Part shown: piece by piece, positions 1-6,751 of the stretch
Numbering within the stretch: the first letter of the stretch is position 1
How the letters are laid out: each line of letters begins with the position of its first letter
Assembly: GCF_019083995.1 (NCBI RefSeq)
Contig: NZ_JAHRCU010000003.1
Coordinates: forward strand, 124,001-188,000
Origin: Roseococcus sp. SDR
Lineage (GTDB): Bacteria; Pseudomonadota; Alphaproteobacteria; Acetobacterales; Acetobacteraceae
DNA length: 64,000 nucleotides
Direction: 5' to 3'
The notes under the pieces: model-generated
The model's database searches: none
Told to the model about the DNA's origin: nothing
What the model saw: only the letters and a program-made list of their open reading frames with translations
Program-made: the position numbers and the translations under genes

Positions 1-1104
1 CATGGCTTCATCGTCGCTGAGCCCGGCTCGGGCAAGAGCACGCTTTTTTTCGTGCTGCGCGCGGCAAGCCCGCTTTCCACGCTGATAGACGACTACACCG
101 AGGCGGGCATCCGGCAGCTCATCACCGGCTCGGCCTGCGGTGTGATGCTGGATGAGGCGGACCCGGATGATCATCTCGCGGCGGAGAAGCTGCAGCGCGT
201 CATCGGCTTTATCCGCCGCACCTCGGGCGGCAAGGGGGCGACGGCCGTGCGCGGCGGCGCGGGCGGGCAATCGCAGGCCTTCCAGGCGGTGGCGAGCTTC
301 CTGATGTGCGGGACGCTCTCGCCCAATCTGCTGCCGGCCGATGCGTCGCGCATCACATCCATCGGGCTGCTTTCGCTGGATCGCGAGGCGCGGGCGCCCA
401 CTGAGGCGGAGGTCGCGGACATCGAGGCGCTGGGGCCGGCGCTGCTGGGGCGGGTGATGCAGGCGCTGCCGCGCTTCCCGGCCGCCTTCCAGGCGGCGCG
501 GGAGCAGATCATGGCGCGCGACGGCGGGAGCCAGCGCGTGGCGGACCAGATCGGCACCATCCTCGCCGCGCGCTGGGTCGTGCTGCATGACGATCCCTTT
601 CCCTCGCATGCCGATGAGCTGGATGACCTGGCCTGGGCGATGCCGGGCGATGAGGAGCGCGAGCTGGATGGCGCGCCGCGGACATGTTGGCATCACCTGC
701 TGCATTCGGGCCTCGAGAGCTACCGCAAGGGGGACCGGCCCACCGTGCGCAGCATGATCATTGAGGCCATGCGGAGCGAGGGAGTGCCGGAACAGGCGCG
801 GCGCGACCTGTTCGACCACGGGCTGCGCGTCGGGCCCTATCCGCTGAGCGGAAGCGGGCCGCCTGGCCTTTACGTGATGAACAAGCACCCGCGCCTCGCG
901 GCCATCTTCAAGGACACGCGCTGGGAGGGTGGGAAGTGGGGCGAGGAGCTTTCCCGATTGCGGCAGGGCGAGGCGGAGGCGGTGAGACCGCCGCTCCCTG
1001 TGACCCTCGCAAGGGGCGAGAAGCATCGCTGCGTCTGGGTTCCTGGCGTTTTCCTGCCCGTCGCGACCGATTGGAGGGACGGAAGGGACGATCCGGGTGA
1101 GTGA
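1..1104 (+). CDS. Phage replication P-loop ATPase (primase/helicase type), 5' end outside window
   Basis: The frame is open from the first base, so 367 residues of a longer protein are visible. The first codons read into a Walker A motif (EPGSGKST, about residues 7-14), and VMLDEAD about 35 residues further on is a good Walker B. The later stretch with ASFLMCGTLSP and a following Arg resembles the sensor region of phage primase-helicase or DUF927-like ATPases. I infer a role in prophage DNA replication. Support comes from its position just before a GGGAC repeat cluster and the packaging/head genes, which matches the Toprim-VapE gene of the second prophage. The exact family and the N-terminal domain cannot be seen. 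Confidence 0.7.
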   Translation, partial: HGFIVAEPGSGKSTLFFVLRAASPLSTLIDDYTEAGIRQLITGSACGVMLDEADPDDHLAAEKLQRVIGFIRRTSGGKGATAVRGGAGGQSQAFQAVASFLMCGTLSPNLLPADASRITSIGLLSLDREARAPTEAEVADIEALGPALLGRVMQALPRFPAAFQAAREQIMARDGGSQRVADQIGTILAARWVVLHDDPFPSHADELDDLAWAMPGDEERELDGAPRTCWHHLLHSGLESYRKGDRPTVRSMIIEAMRSEGVPEQARRDLFDHGLRVGPYPLSGSGPPGLYVMNKHPRLAAIFKDTRWEGGKWGEELSRLRQGEAEAVRPPLPVTLARGEKHRCVWVPGVFLPVATDWRDGRDDPGE

Positions 1105-1290
1105 GCGTCCCTTCCGAAGCCCTTGATTTCGCAAGGAAGGGACGAAGGGACGCGAGGGACGGGCGCTTCCTCACATGTGTGTGCGGGCGCGCGTATTGCG
1201 CAAATGGTGCGTCCCTCACGTCCCTTCTGTCCCTTTCCTTTGTTTTGAATGGGTTGGGGAGGGACAAGGAAGGGACGCGAGGGACGTTGC
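1074..1290. repeat. GGGAC(G) repeat cluster on both strands (candidate iterons)
   Basis: About a dozen copies of GGGAC, mostly within GAAGGGACG or GAGGGACG, lie in five clusters: about 1074-1090, 1104-1114 (inverted), 1132-1163, 1209-1238 (inverted) and 1257-1290. The cluster overlaps the end of the ATPase gene and fills the non-coding gap before the next gene. A similar GGGAC-based cluster follows the primase/helicase of the second prophage. An origin or protein-binding array is inferred. Confidence 0.6.
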
Positions 1291-1317
1291 GGTGGTCAGG
1301 CAATCAGGAGGGGTTTG

Positions 1318-1956
1318 ATGGACATGGTGGTGGCACAATCGGCCCGGGCTTCGGCGTTGCAGCGCCAGCCCATCGACATCGAGGATCTGCTGGTCTGGAC
1401 CTATCGGGACCAGCGGGCGGATGTGGTGATCGAGCGCGGCATCGGGCTTTTCGACCAGGAAGGCGAGGCGGATGGGTTGGTGCGGCAACGCAGCTCAGCC
1501 TGCGGCGTGCTGGCAGTAGCGCGCAATGCGTTGCTCGGCTGGCGTGTGGATGGCGGTGGGCGCTCGGCTGGCGGGCTGCACGAGGATGCCGAGCTGGTGC
1601 ATCGGGCCGTGATGCAGCTGACGGGTCGCGTTCAGGGGCTGCCGCACTGGCGCCTGGTCATCCAGAACGCGGCGCGGGCGGAGCGGCCAGATGCGATGGT
1701 GCGGGAAGTGCCGCGGCCGGTGCCGCGCATGCATCGGGATGGGCGCGTGCTGGTGGAGTGGAGCGACAAGGGCAAGCGCTATGGCACTTGCCCGGTCGAG
1801 TACGCGCCCTCGGCTGCGCTGATCCTGGCCGCGCAGGCGGAATATACGGCTTGGCACTCGGCGCTGATGCTGCTGGCCCTGGCGTTGCAGGTGGAGCGGA
1901 AGCTGACGCGCTGGTTTCCCCTGCGCCCGGCGGCGCCGGCCACGCCCTGGCTGTGA
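1318..1956 (+). CDS. Hypothetical phage protein, 212 aa
   Basis: I do not recognise this protein. I start it at the ATG preceded by AGGAGGGG, which is a strong ribosome binding site, rather than at an upstream in-frame codon inside the repeat cluster. It has no membrane segment or clear motif. The C-terminal third contains a hydrophobic helix-like stretch (SALMLLALALQ), and the protein ends with Trp-Leu. It lies between the replication ATPase and a small secreted protein, just before the terminase genes. That place in lambdoid prophages often holds late-gene regulators or HNH-type accessory genes, but nothing here proves either. Confidence 0.6.
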   Translation: MDMVVAQSARASALQRQPIDIEDLLVWTYRDQRADVVIERGIGLFDQEGEADGLVRQRSSACGVLAVARNALLGWRVDGGGRSAGGLHEDAELVHRAVMQLTGRVQGLPHWRLVIQNAARAERPDAMVREVPRPVPRMHRDGRVLVEWSDKGKRYGTCPVEYAPSAALILAAQAEYTAWHSALMLLALALQVERKLTRWFPLRPAAPATPWL

Positions 1957-1965
1957 TCTTGCTGG

Positions 1966-2256
1966 ATGATGGGCGCGCGCATCGGGCAGGCTGGAGGCAT
2001 GTGGCAGGTCATCATCCTGGTGGGCATGCTGCTGGCCCCGGCACCGGCGTGGGCGCAGGCGTGCTCGGGCATCTCCGACCCGGCCGCGCGCCTGAATTGC
2101 TACGCCCGGCAGCGCACCGCTCCGGCTGCGCGCTCGGTGCCGGTGGCGCCGCCGGAACTGGGCGGAAACTGCACCGCGGCGAATCCCTGCGTGGGGCCAA
2201 GGGGTGGTCGCTACTACTTCACGCCGTCAGGGACGAAGCGTTACCTCGGCCGGTAA
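1966..2256 (+). CDS. Small secreted protein with C-terminal GPRGGRYY-type motif
   Basis: This 96-residue protein begins with a signal peptide (hydrophobic IILVGMLLAPAPAWA, likely cleavage after AWA-Q). It has cysteines in the mature part and ends with GPRGGRYYFTPSGTKRYL. That last pattern, a GP-GG-YY core followed by SGxKxYL, resembles the short basic adaptor motif found at the ends of many secreted bacterial and viral proteins. The start could instead be the Met at residue 12, directly before the hydrophobic core. The protein is probably periplasmic. Its place between replication and packaging genes suggests a lysogeny-expressed accessory gene, which is inference. Confidence 0.6.
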   Translation: MMGARIGQAGGMWQVIILVGMLLAPAPAWAQACSGISDPAARLNCYARQRTAPAARSVPVAPPELGGNCTAANPCVGPRGGRYYFTPSGTKRYLGR

Positions 2257-2374
2257 CTTCGTGCTTGACGTGCGACGGTGATGTTGACAAAACGGGGCAG
2301 CGATCGGTGCGCCCGGTGGAGGAAACTCCCCCGGGCGCTTTGCGTTTGAGGGGCCTGGCCCTGCCCCTATCGAT

Positions 2375-2480
2375 GGGTCCTTCCCCATTTCACCTGTATG
2401 CGGGCAACAAGCACGCGAGAGCTTGGTAGTGGGGGTTGCGGCAGAGGGTGCAACCCGCAACGCCAGTTGCACAACCCGCA
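2375..2480 (+). other. Candidate packaging (cos/pac) region upstream of terS
   Basis: The non-coding stretch before terS holds GGGTCCTTCC (2375-2384), then CTGTATGCGGG (2394-2404). After these come one GGGTTGCGG and two AACCCGCAAC sequences, in opposite orientation, at about 2432-2480. The same three elements, in the same order and nearly the same spacing, occur at 52438-52560 in the second prophage. In lambda-like phages the terminase cut site and TerS-binding sites lie just upstream of terS, so I infer a cos or pac site. Confidence 0.5.
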
Positions 2481-2492
2481 ACGGGGGCCGGC

Positions 2493-3062
2493 ATGCCACG
2501 CCTGACCATCACGGAGATCGCCTCCCGCGTCGGCGTTCATAAATCCACCGTCTCGCGCCAAGCGCGGGCGCGCGGCCTCGTTGGCGAAGACGGAAAGGTT
2601 GACCTCGAGGAGTACCAGGCTCTCCGTCAGACCGATCTCGACCCGGCGCTGCAGACCACTGGAGCCGCCCGGCCGAGCGAGGTGACGAAGGTCCTGAGCG
2701 GCCCCCAGCTCTCCGTCGAGCGCACGCGAAAGCTCGCCGCCGATGCGGAGCGCGCCGAGATCGAGCTCAAAGCCCGCAAGGCAGAGCTGGTCTCCGCCGC
2801 CGAGACCGCCGCGGCAGAGGAGGACGTCTGGCGCACCGTGCGGGACAAGTTCATGGCCGCCCCGCGCGCCTGGGCGGATAGCCTGCTGGAGGTGACTGAG
2901 CCCGCCGTCATGGAGGCCCGCCTCCGCCGCCTGTTCAACACGGCCCTGCGCGAGATCGCTGAGACCCTGGAGCGCGACGAAGACGATGCCGCTGGACGGT
3001 CTGACGAGCGCGCGCCGGCTGGTGCGCCTGGCGGCAGCGCGGGGGCTCAAGCCGCCGCCTGA
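2493..3062 (+). CDS. terS: Phage terminase small subunit (Nu1-like)
   Basis: This 189-residue protein opens with a helix-turn-helix that reads ITEIASRVGVHKSTVSRQAR, typical of Nu1-type DNA-binding small terminases. A charged helical middle follows (about residues 75-150, rich in Ala, Glu, Lys, Arg), and the tail is low in complexity. It would recognise the packaging site, which is probably the repeat block directly upstream, and recruit the large subunit. The ATG at 2493 comes directly before the helix-turn-helix; an upstream in-frame start would run through the repeats. Its 3' end overlaps the large terminase gene by about 77 bases, consistent with translational coupling. Confidence 0.8.
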   Translation: MPRLTITEIASRVGVHKSTVSRQARARGLVGEDGKVDLEEYQALRQTDLDPALQTTGAARPSEVTKVLSGPQLSVERTRKLAADAERAEIELKARKAELVSAAETAAAEEDVWRTVRDKFMAAPRAWADSLLEVTEPAVMEARLRRLFNTALREIAETLERDEDDAAGRSDERAPAGAPGGSAGAQAAA

Positions 3063-5004
3063 GCGCACCCCGGCGGAATGGGCGGATGCGAAGCGCGTTC
3101 TGGGTTCCGAAGAAGGCCCGCATCCTGGGCCGTGGCGCACCAGCCGCACGCCGTATCTGCGCGAGGTCATGGAGGCCTGCGGGGTCACCCACCCATCGCG
3201 GCGGGTCACACTGCTGGCCTCGGCCCAGGTAGGAAAGACGAATGTCGAGCTGAATGTGCTCGGCCAGATCATTGACGAGACGCCGTGCAAGGTCCTGTTC
3301 GTCGTGCCGTCGCTGGATGAGGCGGGCGCCTTCAACCGGGAGAAGCTGGAGCCGCTGCTGAGCAACACCCCCGCCGTGAAGGCCAGGGTAAAGCCGCTCA
3401 CCAGCCGGGACGAAACGGGCAGCACCACGCGCGTCAAGAAATTCCCGGGCGGCCAGATCGAGCTGACGGGCGCCAACTCCTCCAAGGGGTTGCAGATGCG
3501 CTCGGTGCCCGTGGTCATGCTGGATGAGATCGCGGAATTCCCGTTCGACGTGGACGGCCGCGGGGACCCGGTGGCGATGGCCGAAGCGCGGACCATGGCC
3601 TTCACCGGGCGCGAGAAGATCATCGCCGTCAGCACGCCCGGCACCAAAGGCTCCTGTCGGATCACGGCGCGCTACGAGGAGGGCTCGCGCGCGCTGTTCC
3701 ATGTGGCCTGCCCGCACTGTGACCACCGGCAGCCGCTGATCTTCGACAATCTCCGCTGGCCGACGGGCGAGCCCGCGAAGGCCGAGTACCACTGCGCCGG
3801 GTGCGGCGCCGGCATCAACCATCGCGCCAAGGCCGACATGCTGGCCAACGGCGTCTGGGTGCATGAGCGGCCCGAGCTGGCCGAGATCCACCCGAGCTAC
3901 CGCATCAACGCGCTCTACTCGCCCTTCGTGCCCTGGTCCTGGATCGCGGACCAGCGCGAGAAGTCGGCCGATGATCCGGTGAAGGACAAGGTCTTCACCC
4001 AGCAGGTGAAGGGCGAGGCGCATGAGCCCCGCTATGACGTGCCGGCGCACGAAACCCTCTGGCGGCGGCGTGAGGCCTGGTCGGCCAAGCGCATCCCGCC
4101 AGGCTGCCTGTTCCTGACGCTGGCGGTGGACGTCCAGGGCGACCGCCTGGAATGGGGCGTCTATGCCTTCGACCGGCACTTCGGCCAGTGGTGGATTGAT
4201 GGCGGCATCCTCGATGGCGATCCGAACCTCGATCCGGTGTGGCTGGATATGGATGAGGTGATCGGCCGCAAGTGGCGCGACGCCTGGGGGCGCGAATGGG
4301 CGCCGGAAGCGGTGGGGGTTGATTCAAGCTACCTGCCCCAGCGCGTCTATGCCTACGCCCGCCGCCACGCGCACCGCGCCTCGCCGCGCGTCATGGCGCT
4401 GGATGGCCGGCCGAAATGGGGTGAGCCGCCCGTGGGCAAGTCCTCGCCGCAAGATGTGGACTACCAGGGCCGGAAGATCGGCATGGTGCAGCTCTGGCCC
4501 GTCGGCACCTGGGATCTGAAGACGGAAGTCGCCAGCGCGCTGCGCCTGACCGAGATGGGTCCGGATGCCAGCGGCACCTGGCCGAAGGGAGCGATGCGCT
4601 TTCCGCAGGCGCTGGCCATCGACTTCTTCGAGCAGCTGACGGCCGAGGCCTGCAAGGTGACGGAAACGCGCGGCGGCTTCGAATCCCGCATGTGGGTCAA
4701 GATCAGGGCGCGCAACGAGCAGTGGGACCTTGCGGTCTACTGCCGCGCGCTGGCGCGCCACGCGACTGTTGGATTCAGCGACGCGGAATGGGCCGCGCTG
4801 GAGCGCGAGCGCCTGGGCCCGCCCGAGGCCGCGCAGGCGGATCTGGCTGCGCTCTGGGCGCCGGATTTGAAAGCGCAGGCGCAGGCGGCCGTGGAGGCGC
4901 AGGCGCTCGAAACCGAGCGCCGCGCCAGCCAGGTGCAGGCCGCTCCGCCCCGTGCGGCCGAGGAGCGCCTGTTCGACGGCGCCGAGGATTTCTGGGGCGA
5001 CTGA
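2986..5004 (+). CDS. terL: Phage terminase large subunit, GpA family
   Basis: This 672-residue protein has the GpA-family layout. A Walker A motif SAQVGKT lies at about residues 78-84, Walker B VVMLDEI at about 175, and a zinc-ribbon-like pair CPHC/CAGC at about 241-270. A C-terminal nuclease-like part carries the acidic stretches LAVDVQGDRLEWG (about 378) and VGVDSSYLP (about 443). It would cut concatemeric DNA and pump it into the prohead. The lead-in PGPWRTSRTPYL is typical of the family and recurs in the second prophage's terminase. The gene overlaps terS and is followed 17 bases later by the gpW-like gene. Confidence 0.93.
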   Translation: MPLDGLTSARRLVRLAAARGLKPPPERTPAEWADAKRVLGSEEGPHPGPWRTSRTPYLREVMEACGVTHPSRRVTLLASAQVGKTNVELNVLGQIIDETPCKVLFVVPSLDEAGAFNREKLEPLLSNTPAVKARVKPLTSRDETGSTTRVKKFPGGQIELTGANSSKGLQMRSVPVVMLDEIAEFPFDVDGRGDPVAMAEARTMAFTGREKIIAVSTPGTKGSCRITARYEEGSRALFHVACPHCDHRQPLIFDNLRWPTGEPAKAEYHCAGCGAGINHRAKADMLANGVWVHERPELAEIHPSYRINALYSPFVPWSWIADQREKSADDPVKDKVFTQQVKGEAHEPRYDVPAHETLWRRREAWSAKRIPPGCLFLTLAVDVQGDRLEWGVYAFDRHFGQWWIDGGILDGDPNLDPVWLDMDEVIGRKWRDAWGREWAPEAVGVDSSYLPQRVYAYARRHAHRASPRVMALDGRPKWGEPPVGKSSPQDVDYQGRKIGMVQLWPVGTWDLKTEVASALRLTEMGPDASGTWPKGAMRFPQALAIDFFEQLTAEACKVTETRGGFESRMWVKIRARNEQWDLAVYCRALARHATVGFSDAEWAALERERLGPPEAAQADLAALWAPDLKAQAQAAVEAQALETERRASQVQAAPPRAAEERLFDGAEDFWGD

Positions 5005-5021
5005 GCCCAAAGGAAGCACAG

Positions 5022-5258
5022 ATGGCCTTCACGACCGATGACCTGAACGCGGTGGATCGCGCCATCGTGGCGCTCGCCTCCGGCCAGCGCACGGCCGAGG
5101 TGCGATTCTCCGATGGGCGGCTGGTGAAGTACGCGGAGACCAGCCTGAACGATCTGCGCAGCCTCCGCGCCTCGATGGCGGCCGAGGTGGCGACCGTGGC
5201 GCAGGACCCGACGCTGATGCGCGGCGGCGTGACGTATGCCGAGTGGACGCGGGACTGA
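5022..5258 (+). CDS. Head-tail joining protein, gpW-like
   Basis: This is a 78-residue protein whose size, position between large terminase and portal, and pattern (VALASGQRTAEVRFSDGRLVKY followed by a long helix) fit the gpW family. In lambda, gpW sits at the portal and helps form the head-tail connector. The ATG follows an AGGAAG ribosome binding site. The stop codon overlaps the portal start (TGATG). The second prophage carries an equivalent 78-residue gene in the same place. Confidence 0.8.
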   Translation: MAFTTDDLNAVDRAIVALASGQRTAEVRFSDGRLVKYAETSLNDLRSLRASMAAEVATVAQDPTLMRGGVTYAEWTRD

Positions 5259-6733
5259 TGGCCCGCTTCCTCCTCGAGCGCGCGCTGATGCCGCTGGCGC
5301 CCGGCTGGGCGCTGCGCCGCATCGGCGCCCATGTGCAGGCCGAGGCGTTCCTGCGCGCCTATGACGCGGCGAAGCCCTCGCGCGCGACAAAAAGCTGGCG
5401 GGCGCCCTCCACCTCGGCGCGCACCGAGGATGCACCGGCCCTGCGCACCCTGCGTGATCGCTCGCGCGATCTGGGCCGGAACAACCCCTGGGCGAAGACG
5501 GCGCTGCTGAAGCTGCCGGCGCACATCGTGGGCACGGGCGTCGTCCCCCGGACGGTGGATGGCGCCGAGCGCACGCGCAACCGCGCCCTCTCCGCCTGGC
5601 GCGGCTTCGCGGAGGAGTGCGATGCGGAGAGTGACCTGGGCCATGAGGCCCAGCAAGCGCTCGCCATCCGCACCGTGGTCGAAAGCGGCGAGGCGCTGGT
5701 GCTCTGGGATGTGGATCGGCGCCGCGCCGGCGGCTGGGCCACGCGCGTGCTGGAGCCCGACTATCTGGACGAGCGCTTCAACGAGGTCTCCCGCAACGGC
5801 TCGGGCCGGATCATCGGCGGCATCGAGCTGAGTGCGCGCGGCGAGCGCGTCGCGTACCACCTGTTCCGCGAGCACCCGGGCGACATGTACCCGATGCTCA
5901 ACCGCCTGAGCGAGCGCGTGCGGGTGCCGGCCGAATTCGTGGATCACATCTTCCACAAGGTGCGGCCCGGCCAGCTGCGCGGCATCCCCTGGATGGCGGC
6001 GAGCATGCTCGGCCTGCGGGACATGTCGGACTACATCGAGGCCGAGCGCTGGCGGAAGAAGATCACCGCGGCCCTCGCCGCCTTCGTCACGACGCAAGGC
6101 ACGCCGGCCACCAGCGGCCTCGGCGCGGTCCGGACCGAGACCAGCGCCACGGGCGAACAGCGCGGCATCGAGAAGATCGCGCCCGGCACCATCAAACGCC
6201 TGCTGCCCGGCGAATCGGTGACGTTCAGCTCGCCGCCGGCGGACCAGGGCCTTGATGCCTATCTGCGGTGGGAGCTCTACGCGATCTGCGCCGGCCTCGG
6301 CCTGCCCTATGCCGAGCTGACGGGCGACCTCAGCAACGCGAACTACTCCTCGATGCGGGCGGGCAAGCTCGAGTTCTGGAACCTGCTCGACGCGTGGCAG
6401 TGGCTGATGGTCGAGCCGATGCTGCTGAAGCGCGCCTGGCGCCGCGTGCAGGCCACCTCCGGCGTGCCCGGCATGGCGTGCGAGTGGGGCTTCCCGAAGC
6501 GCCACTGGGTGGACCCGGTAAAAGACGTGACGGCCGAGATCCGCGCCATCCGCGCCGGCCTCACCAGCTCGCCCGAGGCCATCGGCAGCCGCGGCTACGA
6601 CTGGCGCCGCACCCTGGCCGAACAGGCCGAGTACAAGGCGGCGGCCGACGCCGCCGGCCTGGTGCTCGACACCGATCCCGCGCGCACCGCCCTCAGCGGT
6701 GCGGCGAATGCCGAGCCCACGCCCGGCAACTGA
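5258..6733 (+). CDS. Phage portal protein, lambda gpB family
   Basis: This 491-residue protein matches the lambda-type portal. The N-terminal region contains LRDRSRDLGRNNPWAKTAL. The core has VVESGEALVLWD, then LEPDYLDERFN and the family-typical block GDLSNANYSSMRAGKLEF near residue 360. It forms the dodecameric ring through which DNA enters and leaves the capsid and to which terminase docks. The ATG overlaps the upstream stop codon, and I chose it over an in-frame Met five codons earlier because of that coupling. The second prophage has a homologous portal with the same NYSSLRAGKIEF signature. Confidence 0.93.
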   Translation: MARFLLERALMPLAPGWALRRIGAHVQAEAFLRAYDAAKPSRATKSWRAPSTSARTEDAPALRTLRDRSRDLGRNNPWAKTALLKLPAHIVGTGVVPRTVDGAERTRNRALSAWRGFAEECDAESDLGHEAQQALAIRTVVESGEALVLWDVDRRRAGGWATRVLEPDYLDERFNEVSRNGSGRIIGGIELSARGERVAYHLFREHPGDMYPMLNRLSERVRVPAEFVDHIFHKVRPGQLRGIPWMAASMLGLRDMSDYIEAERWRKKITAALAAFVTTQGTPATSGLGAVRTETSATGEQRGIEKIAPGTIKRLLPGESVTFSSPPADQGLDAYLRWELYAICAGLGLPYAELTGDLSNANYSSMRAGKLEFWNLLDAWQWLMVEPMLLKRAWRRVQATSGVPGMACEWGFPKRHWVDPVKDVTAEIRAIRAGLTSSPEAIGSRGYDWRRTLAEQAEYKAAADAAGLVLDTDPARTALSGAANAEPTPGN

Positions 6734-6751
6734 CCTGACAAGGAGGGCCGC

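Noticed and set aside
1101-2429. A 442-codon plus-strand frame over the repeat cluster and two small genes
   Set aside because: It has Gly/Ala/Arg-rich shadow sequence, while the alternative frames have ribosome binding sites and a signal peptide.
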